From: Nitrosospira sp. | Lineage (GTDB): Bacteria > Pseudomonadota > Gammaproteobacteria > Burkholderiales > Nitrosomonadaceae | Assembly (NCBI GenBank): GCA_013821425.1 | Contig: JACDGV010000004.1 | Span: 62,001-126,000 of the forward strand | Length of the DNA: 64,000 nt | Reading direction: 5' to 3' | Shown here: in pieces, positions 38,641 to 47,090 of the stretch | Numbering within the stretch: position 1 is the stretch's first letter | Layout: each line of letters starts with the position of its first letter | The notes under the pieces: model-generated | Database searches by the model: none | Seen by the model: only the letters and a program-made list of their open reading frames with translations | What the model was told of the DNA's origin: nothing | Made by a program: the position numbers and the translations under genes

Positions 38641-38735
38641 GCCCGTCCTTGAGAAATTCAGGGAATACCGAGCAACTTGGGCAACCCACGCTTAGGCGCG
38701 AAGAGGGTGTTTGGAGCACCCATCGGGTAGCTTGG

Positions 38736-38821
38736 CCGGGATGGCGGAATTGGTAGACGCACGGGACTCAAAATCCCGCGACTGCGAGGTCATGGGGGTT
38801 CGATTCCCCCTCCCGGCACCA
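38736..38821 (+). tRNA. tRNA-Leu (anticodon CAA)
   Basis: An 86-base class II tRNA with encoded CCA. The acceptor stem is GCCGGGA paired with TCCCGGC; the anticodon arm is CGGGA-ctcaaaa-TCCCG with anticodon CAA; a long variable arm follows, and the T arm is GGGGG-ttcgatt-CCCCC. Its 3' end faces right, towards the accessory region that starts immediately after it. Confidence 0.96.
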
Positions 38822-39021
38822 GTAGTAAGTTATTATCCTTAGCCTCTCCAATAAGTTACCTAGCTTATAGTCTCCTAGTGGTGGTACTTTTGGGTACCAT
38901 CCGTGAAACTGGCCTCTGTCAAGACCCCTCCCTGCTCTGGACAACCCGAGGGGAGAAACTGCGGTGAGTTTTCCGAGCGGCATAAACCTGATCCGGAAGA
39001 TTCTAGCGGAAAAAAAGGCAT

Positions 39022-39130
39022 GCCTGCATCCGCTTCCTTCAAAAAGCCGATGATCTGTTCCTCGCTGATTCGCTTCTTCATTGTCCGCTCCTTATCTCAA
39101 GAATCGGACTCTATTACGTCATGAAGCTAA
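39022..39130 (-). pseudogene. IS3-type orfA transposase remnant, copy A
   Basis: On the minus strand an ATG at 39081 begins MKKRISEEQIIGFLKEADAG, the well-known N-terminus of IS3-family OrfA proteins. Homology then stops: the open frame continues to 38875 through unrelated sequence. The leader before the ATG (39082-39130) also matches copy B at 42226-42326. Copy A therefore holds only the left end of the element plus about 20 codons. It has the same orientation as copy B. Confidence 0.75.
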
Positions 39131-39193
39131 TGGCGGGGATAGCCACCTCGCCTGCTGAACCCATCACGTCAGTTTCAGAAAAGACCCTTCACC

Positions 39194-39475
39194 ATGATAA
39201 AATTTACAGCCCCAGCTTGGATTACAAGAGGAACCACCTTGTCGCTCAACTTGGATTCAGAGACCATTATAATCAAGTGCCCTCACTGTTCGGTCAAGTT
39301 TGAGGAAACCATTTCACGGCTGAAGTATGAGCCCAAGCTGTACTGCCCTCACTGCAAGCGGCATGTGGGCGTCAATCTTCTGGAACTGTATACCGTACTG
39401 GAATCGGTTAAAAAATCCAGTGATGATCTCCTCAAAAAACTGCTTGCCCGCCCCAACGGCAGAAACCTGACCTGA
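39194..39475 (+). CDS. Small zinc-ribbon-like protein of unknown function
   Basis: A 93-residue protein with two CPHC motifs (IIIKCPHCSVKFEE and PKLYCPHCKRHVGV), about 21 residues apart, the layout of a four-cysteine zinc ribbon. After it comes an amphipathic helical tail (LLELYTVLESVKKSSDDLLKKLL). No catalytic motif is visible; proteins of this shape bind nucleic acids or act as small adaptors. The ribosome site is weak, and an alternative start further inside is possible. It is the first coding gene after the IS remnant. Confidence 0.6.
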   Translation: MIKFTAPAWITRGTTLSLNLDSETIIIKCPHCSVKFEETISRLKYEPKLYCPHCKRHVGVNLLELYTVLESVKKSSDDLLKKLLARPNGRNLT

Positions 39476-39883
39476 ATGCCCGGCACTCGCCATATGGAAA
39501 AACCCCCACGCGGTTGCGCGTTCTGATTCCTGTCGATACCGGTTTACTCGCGACAGGTTCTTCCCGGCGCACTACCGGGACTATCGGGTCCGCTGGTATT
39601 TATTGCTGTTATCCCGTTTTTCGTTGTTTCCTGCTCCCCCTTCTTTGTGGTAACCCAGCTCGTCAATTGCAGTAATCGTCCCAGCCCAATGTGATGGGAG
39701 CTGCGGCACCGCCCGTAGTAATGCTTGCGGCTGACAACTTCGAGTTGATTTGACTAAGAGAGAAACACTGCTATGAATAAATCGAGGGCTTATAGAAGTT
39801 GAGCCTTGTTGTTCTTGACGAAACCGTCAGATCATAGTTGCGGGGATTAATTCGAGCATTCTCAACTATAGGGAGTAATAATC
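39476..39883. other. Non-coding stretch upstream of the secreted cysteine-module protein
   Basis: About 408 bases. No supported gene. Near its end there is a short dyad TGACG-aaac-CGTCA around 39817-39830 and, closer to the start codon, an ATAGTTG/CAACTAT inverted repeat; either could be an operator for the following gene. The ribosome site (gggagtaataatc) directly precedes the start at 39884. Confidence 0.4.
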
Positions 39884-40657
39884 ATGAAACAGATGCGTGC
39901 GATGGGGGGCTTTGCCGCCTTGATAGGTCTATGGGCTGCGCTTGGCCCTGCCGAGTTTATTCCGGCATCTCAGGCCGAGCCGATGAAACCTTCGAAAATG
40001 ATCAAAACGGAATACCAGTATGCCGCCAAGGTCGTCTGTTCGCTCCTGCTGCCGCATCAGGATGGCACCTTGGCGCGCGGAACCTACCGGACAACCGTTA
40101 ATATACATAACCCCACCAACAAGAAGATTTCTATCGCCGCGAAGGTCGCGCTTGCGACACAGTTCGGCTCTGAACCAGGTCCATTCGGTGTGACCCCGTT
40201 CAAGGAAGCCGTCCTTCACCCGGATGGGGCGGTGGGGATAAGTTGCTTTGATATTGCAGGCTATTTTTGTCCCATCGATGGCGTTTGCGTGGATTTTGCA
40301 TTCCTCGAAGGATTCCTGGTAATAAAAAGCCCCGTGGCACTGGACGTTGTCGGCGTATATACCGCCCGGCATACGGATGGTGAAGTGGAATCGATAGACG
40401 TCGAGGCGGTGCAGCCGCGCCAAATTCGGGAGACAGTCAAAATCGGGGCAGCGGAGCCCACCGAACCCGGGGGCGGAAAACGTATCGATTATCCACCCAA
40501 GAATAGCCCTGCGTACGGCAACAAAGAACCCAAAGAGATGTGCGGCGGAATTGCAGGATTCCCATGCCCTGCGGGCAAGACTTGCGTGGATGATCCCTCT
40601 GACGATTGTGATCCCGCTCGGGGAGGTGCCGACTGTCCCGGTATCTGTGTAAAATAA
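39884..40657 (+). CDS. Secreted protein with a duplicated cysteine module, function unknown
   Basis: A 257-residue protein with an N-terminal signal peptide (GGFAALIGLWAALGPAEF, likely cleavage near SQAEP). The middle part, VNIHNPTNKKISIAAKVALA, is beta-rich. A cysteine pattern, C-x-x-I-A-G-x-x-C-P-x4-C-V-D, occurs twice: residues 121-137 and 220-236. The second copy continues into a C-terminal cysteine-rich tail (DDCDPARGGADCPGICV). All cysteines lie after the signal, so disulfides in the periplasm or outside are likely. I do not recognise a named function. A good ribosome site supports the start. Confidence 0.75.
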   Translation: MKQMRAMGGFAALIGLWAALGPAEFIPASQAEPMKPSKMIKTEYQYAAKVVCSLLLPHQDGTLARGTYRTTVNIHNPTNKKISIAAKVALATQFGSEPGPFGVTPFKEAVLHPDGAVGISCFDIAGYFCPIDGVCVDFAFLEGFLVIKSPVALDVVGVYTARHTDGEVESIDVEAVQPRQIRETVKIGAAEPTEPGGGKRIDYPPKNSPAYGNKEPKEMCGGIAGFPCPAGKTCVDDPSDDCDPARGGADCPGICVK

Positions 40658-40821
40658 GCCAGGAGATGTAAGAGGGAATTCGGGCAAAGGAGGCTAAGGC
40701 ACAGGGTCTTTTTGGTGTCGAGAAAACAGTAAATTATGTGGTTACGGATGGGAATGCATGAAAAAACTCCCATTCCCGGAGCAGGCAGCAGGAAATACAC
40801 CGAAAATATGAGTCCACCCAC

Positions 40822-42015
40822 ATGCACCGGATTTATGACGTTATAATCATTGGTGCGGGCCCCGCAGGTTGTGCGGCAGCCCGCGCCTTGGCTAGATCCG
40901 GTTTTTATGTCGGTCTGTTCGACAAAGCCATTTTCCCCCGGGACAAAACCTGTGGTGACGCCCTGATTCCGGACGCGCACCACGCTCTGAAAAAACTCGG
41001 CTTGATGGAGCGGGTAGCCGAAATATCCTGCCGCGCCCAAGGGATGCGTCTGATTTGTTTCAATGGCAATACCGTTTTGATCCGGGCGGATAGCGCATGC
41101 GTGGCGCGTATCAAATTGGATGAGTTGCTGTTGAATAGTACCGTCGAGACGGGGGTCGAGTTTCTACAGGGTCACGAGTTTGCGCGCGTCGTTGAGGAGG
41201 ATGAGAAAACTTACCGGGTCGAATTCGATAGTGGCGGCAGAATTGTCTCTGCAAGGGCGCATTGGGTGTTGCTCGCGACGGGTGCCAATGCCGCGCCCAT
41301 TGACCGGGCTGGCTTATTGCTGAGAGCAGAATGCAAAAGCTTTGCAGTTCGTCAATATGTGCGCAACGAACGCCTGGCAAAGGATATCAAGGAACTGGTT
41401 TTTGTCTTTGACCAGACGGTCAAAGGGGGCTATGGCTGGATTTTTCCCGGCCCTGACGCAATATTCAATATCGGTATCGGGTTCTTCGGTGCCGCACACA
41501 GGCATAATAATCCTCGTCGCAACTATGAAAAATTCGTTGCCAAGGTACCGCTCGCGCGCGACCTGATGCACGGCGGCGAAATCCTTAGTCCCCTCAAAGG
41601 CGCGCCGCTTCGGACCGGCTTATCAGGAACGCGCTTCGCGAATGGCGGTTTGCTGGGGATAGGAGAATGCATTGGCGCGACTTTCCCGCTGAGTGGCGAA
41701 GGAATTGGAAAAGCGCTGGAAACGGGTATGCTCGCAGCGGAAGCAATCACCAAAAATCACCAAAACGACCAAAGCCGGGCGGCAGTGGCGCAAGCCTATA
41801 CACGAGGTATAAACGCGCTCCAGCCGAAATATGAAGTCTACCGTAAAGCCGAGTTCTTATTTAACTGGCCGTACCTGACCAATAAACTGGTGGCGCGGGC
41901 GAACAAAAGCGAAAATACCCGCAGCAAGCTGGAAGGATTGTTTAACGAAACATCGGATCCCGCCTTTTTGCTAACGGTATCGGGATGGATGAAGATTCTG
42001 TTCAGTAACCGATGA
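40822..42015 (+). CDS. Geranylgeranyl-reductase-family FAD-dependent oxidoreductase
   Basis: A 397-residue flavoprotein. The FAD-binding dinucleotide fold is DVIIIGAGPAGCAAARAL near residue 6, with KTCGDALIPDAHHAL after it, as in geranylgeranyl reductases and related alkene reductases/halogenases. The GGYGWIFPGPDAIFNIGIG segment is a family signature. The second FAD motif reads GIGECIGATFPLSGEGIGKAL, where most members have GDA; here glutamate replaces aspartate. The substrate is not known; prenyl chains, quinones or lipids are the usual targets. It lies in the accessory region between two IS remnants. Confidence 0.83.
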   Translation: MHRIYDVIIIGAGPAGCAAARALARSGFYVGLFDKAIFPRDKTCGDALIPDAHHALKKLGLMERVAEISCRAQGMRLICFNGNTVLIRADSACVARIKLDELLLNSTVETGVEFLQGHEFARVVEEDEKTYRVEFDSGGRIVSARAHWVLLATGANAAPIDRAGLLLRAECKSFAVRQYVRNERLAKDIKELVFVFDQTVKGGYGWIFPGPDAIFNIGIGFFGAAHRHNNPRRNYEKFVAKVPLARDLMHGGEILSPLKGAPLRTGLSGTRFANGGLLGIGECIGATFPLSGEGIGKALETGMLAAEAITKNHQNDQSRAAVAQAYTRGINALQPKYEVYRKAEFLFNWPYLTNKLVARANKSENTRSKLEGLFNETSDPAFLLTVSGWMKILFSNR

Positions 42016-42508
42016 TAATCGTAAACGTATCGCCTCCAGTGAAAAAGGATAAGAAATTGGGGCTCGGTCGAGTCAATCTAATGATCCCTTGGTAGTAAAT
42101 TTGAGAGCAAGCCGTCATTGACAAAATCCATTCCCTCGGCATGGCTGGCAAGCGTCCGCGGAACGCCATCTTGAACCGATCGCGAATCGGTGAATCTTGC
42201 GCAAAGCGGATGCGGGGAGGTGTCCGCCTGCGTCCGCTTCCTTCAAAAAGTATGATTTGTTCTTCGCTGAATCGCTTCTTCAGTCCGTTCCTTATTTCAA
42301 GAATGGACTCTGCTACATGAAGCTAAGGGACAGGGCAGGTGACAGGGGCAGGTCAGAGGGCCGGAACCCAGACTCGCCGTGGCTCTCTCTATCTGTGGCG
42401 TTTTTGCATGGCCACTATATAACCGCTGTCGAATTACAAGACACATACGTTGAAGCACCACTTGCGCCGCCTGCCATGAGAGCTACAGAAAACATTAGGG
42501 CACAACAA
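42016..42508. other. Non-coding stretch containing IS remnant copy B
   Basis: About 490 bases between convergent genes. The recognisable content is the transposase remnant at 42226-42326, followed directly by two near-identical units (gacagggcaggt at 42329 and gacaggggcaggt at 42341). The remainder has no supported gene. Confidence 0.5.
42226..42326 (-). pseudogene. IS3-type orfA transposase remnant, copy B
   Basis: About 100 bases closely similar to 39022-39130 in the same orientation. Read on the minus strand it encodes LKKRFSEEQII, then a two-base deletion relative to copy A shifts the frame before the FLKEAD part. The start codon is CTG instead of ATG. It is a dead fragment: only the element's left end and the beginning of orfA survive. 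Confidence 0.75.
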
Positions 42509-43291
42509 CTATCGTTTAACGATTTCCACCAATTTCTGCTTCTCTAACCCGATAATTCTGGGTTTCGAAATTCCTATCTCCGATTCCCAAAAGCAGTCGT
42601 CGTTTAACAAATCGGTTACCAAGGGTAAGTGGCCATCCTGAGAGTAAATTGAACAATCTTTTTCAAGCAAGGGAAAGAGGTACTTAAGACATGTGCGCGT
42701 AGATGACACAAGGTCAACATCGATATAAGCGGCGCATACTGGTTCAGCAAAAGAAGGCATCGTATCTTCAAAAAAACCCTCTATGAACCGACACGAACTT
42801 ATCGAGCCGAACTTAGCGATGTTTGACTTTACTTCTTCCAGCGAGCCGCAGTAGCTCCCTTCAGCAAATTTCGTCACGAAACCAAATATAGTTTGCTGTT
42901 GCGGCTCACTGTTTTGTGGAATTCCCATGAATGAATCAAATATGACTAGCTCTCTTCCCACAATTGAGGCGGCCATACTGAACTTTGCGCTACTCCCCCC
43001 CTTGTAGCAACCGGCTTCGACGATTACACCTTTTTTTTCTTTTGGGATTTTCAGAATGTGAGAGATAAATGTCAGCATTTCCTGCATTGAGTGAGGACTC
43101 TCAACATGAGTCGAAATCAGATGAGATTTACGGAGGATTTGTAATTTTTGTGAGAAAGAAATATTTAAGTTCTTATCGATAAGAAAGTTTGCCACTTCCA
43201 GGAGATTCTTTACTGGATAGAAAACTCGCAATATTTCATAAACTGTCTTAGGCAAATTTGCTTTTAATAGTCTCCTGACTCTACCCGCCAT
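42509..43291 (-). CDS. TylF/MycF-like macrocin-O-methyltransferase family protein
   Basis: A 260-residue SAM methyltransferase. Motif I is VIVEAGCYKGGSSAKFS; the VIFDSFMGIP and AYIDVDLVSSTRTCLKYLFPLL segments with the acidic metal site (DVDL) are typical of the TylF family, which methylates sugar hydroxyls and other small acceptors. The first ~80 residues are helical and unrecognised. It is conspicuously AT-rich compared with its neighbours, a sign of transfer. The next gene on the opposite strand, a glycosyltransferase, suggests a glycan role (inference). Confidence 0.78.
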   Translation of the reverse strand: MAGRVRRLLKANLPKTVYEILRVFYPVKNLLEVANFLIDKNLNISFSQKLQILRKSHLISTHVESPHSMQEMLTFISHILKIPKEKKGVIVEAGCYKGGSSAKFSMAASIVGRELVIFDSFMGIPQNSEPQQQTIFGFVTKFAEGSYCGSLEEVKSNIAKFGSISSCRFIEGFFEDTMPSFAEPVCAAYIDVDLVSSTRTCLKYLFPLLEKDCSIYSQDGHLPLVTDLLNDDCFWESEIGISKPRIIGLEKQKLVEIVKR

Positions 43292-43487
43292 TCTTTTCTC
43301 CTATACGCTCACTCTGGAATGAGAGGAATTCTCGAATGAGAAGCTTACGTCAAAAATCATGACAAGCACTAGCATTGCCGACATATATCAAAACAAAAAT
43401 CTCCACTGCATAGCCCCCTTATGATTATACTTACCCTTCCCCGCAGGAGTTAGCCCGGCTCAGGGCACGCAACTATAAGAAGGAAAC

Positions 43488-45404
43488 ATGATGCCGCCGC
43501 CATACTCTCCCTCAGTCAGCGTAGTGATCCCGACTTACGAACAAGCAAGATTCATCGGACGCGCGCTTGACAGCCTGCAGGCGCAAGTCCTGACCGGTTG
43601 GGAAGCGATCGTTATCGACGACGGCTCGCGGGATGCAACAGCACAAGTGGTATCCACATACTTAAGCGACGAACGCATCCGTTATTACCGTCTCGCAGAA
43701 AATCAGGGGCTGGGCCATGCCTTGAATGAAGGCATTACCAAAGCGAAAGCGCCGGTTATCGCTTACTTGCCGAGCGATGATGTTTATTACCGGGATCATT
43801 TGCGCAGTCTGAAGATACGCCTTGAGACGCAGACGGAAGCCGTGTTGGCTTATTCCGGTGTATGCCACCATTACAACCGTCACGCTACCGGGCAGATCGC
43901 GGGATTCCCATTGCAACTGGTGCAGTGCATGCATCGAAAAACTGCGGCGCGTTGGCTGGAGCGCGCAGAACTGGAGTCGGATGACCTGGAACGGCTCTAC
44001 TGGGCGCTGCTGCGGCCGCTCGGTGTTTTCGCTGGCAGCAACAGCATCACTTGCGAGTGGGTATCCCATCCGATGCAACGGCACAAGATCATGCAGGAAC
44101 CGGAAGGCGGCATCAATCCGTTTCGCTCGCATTACCGGGTCGAAGAACCGATGCGCTTTCATACGTCGGTAGGCCATTCGATTGACGAGGCAAGCCACTA
44201 TCGAAGAATGCGCGAACGGCCGGATACACCTCGAGCCGACGATGGACTAAAAATACTTCTGGTCGGTGAACTAGCGTATAACGCCGACCGTGTGCTTGCG
44301 CTGGAAGAGCAGGGGCACAGGCTGTATGGCTTGTGGATGCAGAATCCGCACTGGTACAACACGGTGGGACCGGTGCCTTTCGGACATGTCGAGGATCTGC
44401 CGCGGGACAACTGGCGCGAAGCGATAAAGCAGGTCCAGCCGGATGTGATCTATGCGTTGCTCAACTGGCAGGCAGTGCCGTTTGCACATGAGGTATTAAT
44501 GGCGACCCCCGGCATTCCATTCGTCTGGCATTTCAAGGAGGGGCCATTCATCTGCCTCGAAAAGGGAACCTGGCCGCAATTAATCGACCTGCATCAGTTT
44601 TCGGATGGGCAGATCTTCTCGAGTCCGGAAATGCGGGACTGGTTCGATACCGTCGTTCCCGGCCTGTCACTGAGTAAACCAACCCATGTGCTGGACGGCG
44701 ACTTGCCCAAGCGCGACTGGTTTGATCGGACGCGCACGCCACTGCGTTCCTCAATGGACAGCGACGGCGAAATTCATACCGTGTCGCCGGGCAGGCCGAT
44801 CGGCCTGCACCCGCATAATGTGGCAGAGCTGGCGGGCTATGGCATTCATCTGCATTTTTACGGGGAGATAACCCATGGACAGTGGCTCCAGTGGATTGAA
44901 AAAACCCAAGCGATGTCCCCCGGCTATCTGCATTTGCATCCGAACGTAGACCAAAGCCGCTGGACCGAGGAGTTTTCCCAATATGACGCGGGCTGGCTAC
45001 ACCTCTTTGAGAGCTGCAATGGAGGTGAAATCCGAAGGGCAAACTGGGATGACCTGAACTACCCAGCCCGACTAAGCACCCTTGCGGCAGCCGGTCTGCC
45101 GATGCTGCAGAAGGCAAACGACGGCGCAATCGTCGCCACCAAAACATTGGCAAAGCAGCTTGGCACCGGAATATTTTTTGATACGACGGATGAGCTTGCC
45201 GCCCAGCTGCGAGACCGCGAGCAGTTGCAAACCATCCGTGAGCGGGTCTGGCAGCAACGACACCTTTTCACGTTCGATCATCATGTGCCGGAACTGGTTA
45301 ATTTCTTCCGCAGCGTGATCGGTTCAGCGTTCAGAAAACCCGGGCAAGCAGCAAGCTCTGTCGCGGAATCGTCCCCTCGCTTGCAAAGCCGCAGGCTGGC
45401 ATGA
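43488..45404 (+). CDS. Bipartite glycosyltransferase: N-terminal GT2 plus C-terminal GT-B-like domain
   Basis: A 638-residue protein. Residues ~8-230 are a GT2 domain (SVSVVIPTYEQARFIGRALDSL, VIDDGSRDATAQVV, AYLPSDDVYY with the DxD-type pair). Residues ~245-620 look like a GT-B glycosyltransferase: LKILLVGELAYNADRVLALEEQGHRLYGL, PFVWHFKEGPFICL, GIHLHFYGEI and YPARLSTLAAAGLPML. One protein could thus perform two consecutive sugar additions. A strong ribosome site (aagaaggaaac) precedes ATGATG. GC content is similar to the core genome and unlike the TylF-like gene next to it. Confidence 0.83.
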   Translation: MMPPPYSPSVSVVIPTYEQARFIGRALDSLQAQVLTGWEAIVIDDGSRDATAQVVSTYLSDERIRYYRLAENQGLGHALNEGITKAKAPVIAYLPSDDVYYRDHLRSLKIRLETQTEAVLAYSGVCHHYNRHATGQIAGFPLQLVQCMHRKTAARWLERAELESDDLERLYWALLRPLGVFAGSNSITCEWVSHPMQRHKIMQEPEGGINPFRSHYRVEEPMRFHTSVGHSIDEASHYRRMRERPDTPRADDGLKILLVGELAYNADRVLALEEQGHRLYGLWMQNPHWYNTVGPVPFGHVEDLPRDNWREAIKQVQPDVIYALLNWQAVPFAHEVLMATPGIPFVWHFKEGPFICLEKGTWPQLIDLHQFSDGQIFSSPEMRDWFDTVVPGLSLSKPTHVLDGDLPKRDWFDRTRTPLRSSMDSDGEIHTVSPGRPIGLHPHNVAELAGYGIHLHFYGEITHGQWLQWIEKTQAMSPGYLHLHPNVDQSRWTEEFSQYDAGWLHLFESCNGGEIRRANWDDLNYPARLSTLAAAGLPMLQKANDGAIVATKTLAKQLGTGIFFDTTDELAAQLRDREQLQTIRERVWQQRHLFTFDHHVPELVNFFRSVIGSAFRKPGQAASSVAESSPRLQSRRLA

Positions 45405-45709
45405 AACCATCTAAGGAAGCCCTGAAAAAATCTTCCGAGAACCTTGCTCACTTAGAGGTTTCATAGTCAGGGGTATGGTCTTTGACAGGTCTGTAATCCA
45501 CGGCATGCTCGTAATCAAATTCGTCGCCTTAATGACTCAAAGTGTTACTTTCGTGCTCAGCCCGCCTCGGGGCAGTTGTCTCGAAGCCGAACCAAGGCTA
45601 GTCATCTTGCTCGGAAATGCTTCCCTGTCCCCCAGTCTAGGGGTCACCTTAGTTAGTATCAGCTACAATTATTATCGACAATTGCAGGTACATTAGCAGG
45701 GAGTTTATC
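45405..45709. other. Non-coding stretch upstream of the orphan histidine kinase
   Basis: About 305 bases. It starts with a copy of the dispersed sequence ctaaggaagccctgaa (45411-45426). A 73-codon open frame (45475-45696) lacks a ribosome site and recognisable sequence. No clear promoter could be fixed. Confidence 0.4.
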
Positions 45710-46894
45710 GTGGCGACCGCGACTGACCAAAATCTTGACTCTGGCAAACTTTCTCCGACTGCGAGGAAAATGCTTGAGCTTCAAAACGAAGTCTTTTCGG
45801 AATGGGGAAAAAGACTTCGGCAAAGCGTCAAGGAAGCTGAACGGCTGCCGCACCCAATCCTTATCAATACGTTCCCGTCCCTCTATCAAAATATTGCAGA
45901 GGCTATTACACCCCACTACCCTAGAACCACAGGAGATGACGGTAATACTGCAGCTGCTGAGCATGGTGGTGAACGGGCACGGCTGACGAACTACAACGCC
46001 AATTCCGTTATTTCTGAATATCAAATACTGAGATGGACGGTCTTCGATGTTCTAAAACTGAACGATGTTCAGCTGAACGATGACGAAGTTTTTGTGATCA
46101 ATGCTTCTATCGATGATTCTATCTGCCAAGCCGTGAACGCCTTCACGCTTGCGCAGGCAGCGCTCAGAGAAGGGTTCGTCGCAGCTCTTACTCATGACCT
46201 GAGAAACCCATTATCCAATGCGCTCATCGCTGCTCAGCTGATCCAGGGCTCCATAGACTTGGAGAAAATAAAGGAGTTTGCTGGGATGATCACGGATAAC
46301 CTGCGCCGCATGGATGGTATGATCCAGGATTTGCTCGACTCGGTAACATTCCACGCAGGAGAGAGGCTACACCTTCGCCTAGAGGAGTTCGATATACAAG
46401 AGGTCGTACAGAACATAGTTGAACAATTTACAGCTACCCATGGCCCCCGCTTTCAATTAATTGGGAATACGCTTGCAGGTTGGTGGGATCGAGAGGCAAT
46501 AAGAAGGGCGATCGAAAATATTGTTAGCAACGCCCTGAAATACGGTGCTCATGACACCCCTATTCGAATCAAAATTGATTCTGAAAACGAGCGGATGCTG
46601 ATCACCGTGCACAACGAAGGAGAGCCTATTCCACCCGAACTATCCGAGAGCATATTTCAGGTATTCCGGAGAGCAGTCGCTGCGAGAGAAGGCAATAAAA
46701 AGGGTTGGGGCATAGGTTTGCCATATGTTCGCACGGTGGCTGAAAGCCATGGCGGAAGCGTTACAGTCGATAGCGGAGTAGGCCGAGGAACAACATTTAT
46801 GATAGATATCCCGGTGGACGCACGGCCTTTTCAAGATGCCCCAACCCTCGAGGGGAAGTTCGACCGACCGCCTGGACAGGATTCTTGTCCTTAG
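45710..46894 (+). CDS. Cytoplasmic orphan sensor histidine kinase with RsbRD-like N-terminus
   Basis: A 394-residue kinase starting at GTG after a good ribosome site (agcagggag). It has no membrane helix. Residues ~15-150 are helical and resemble the RsbRD-type N-terminal sensor domain seen in several soluble kinases (recalled, not checked). The H-box is ALTHDLRNPLSNAL with the phosphorylated histidine at 162; then come N-box ENIVSNALKYG, G1-like VHNEGEPIP and G2 GWGIGLPYVRTVAESHGG. No response regulator is adjacent, so its partner is unknown. It lies inside the accessory region. Confidence 0.9.
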   Translation: MATATDQNLDSGKLSPTARKMLELQNEVFSEWGKRLRQSVKEAERLPHPILINTFPSLYQNIAEAITPHYPRTTGDDGNTAAAEHGGERARLTNYNANSVISEYQILRWTVFDVLKLNDVQLNDDEVFVINASIDDSICQAVNAFTLAQAALREGFVAALTHDLRNPLSNALIAAQLIQGSIDLEKIKEFAGMITDNLRRMDGMIQDLLDSVTFHAGERLHLRLEEFDIQEVVQNIVEQFTATHGPRFQLIGNTLAGWWDREAIRRAIENIVSNALKYGAHDTPIRIKIDSENERMLITVHNEGEPIPPELSESIFQVFRRAVAAREGNKKGWGIGLPYVRTVAESHGGSVTVDSGVGRGTTFMIDIPVDARPFQDAPTLEGKFDRPPGQDSCP

Positions 46895-46994
46895 AGGATG
46901 CCAGGCGCAAGATTAACGAGTGGCGGCAGTACTAAAATGAGGTACGTCCCCACTCTGCATTGCAGTGGGCAACACCCGCTGAATTCGCCCGTCA

Positions 46995-47090
46995 CGTAAG
47001 CTTCCCCATTTAAGAGACAAGCAAAAAGTAGAACTTTCTGGCAGGGAAAAGTTCTACTTCTGAACTGTCTACTTGACGGGGAAGCTTACG
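46995..47090. repeat. 96-base nested inverted repeat, MITE-like
   Basis: The ends are a perfect 13-base inverted repeat (cgtaagcttcccc at 46995-47007; ggggaagcttacg at 47078-47090). A second perfect 12-base inverted repeat (aagtagaacttt at 47026-47037; aaagttctactt at 47048-47059) sits inside around a 10-base centre. Aligned end to end, the two ~43-base arms match at roughly three quarters of positions, as expected for the left and right ends of one transposable element joined without its interior. No target-site duplication is obvious. Confidence 0.7.

Noticed and set aside
38875-39081. 68-codon frame starting as an IS3 OrfA
   Set aside because: Only the first ~20 residues are transposase-like; the rest is a chance frame through unrelated sequence, so it is listed as a remnant and not a gene.
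43338-43352. gaagcttacg near 43341, similar to the end of the MITE-like repeat
   Set aside because: Similarity stops after about 10 bases and no partner arm is nearby, so chance is the simpler explanation.
45475-45696. 73-codon open frame before the orphan histidine kinase
   Set aside because: No ribosome site, no recognisable sequence and unusual composition; treated as non-coding.
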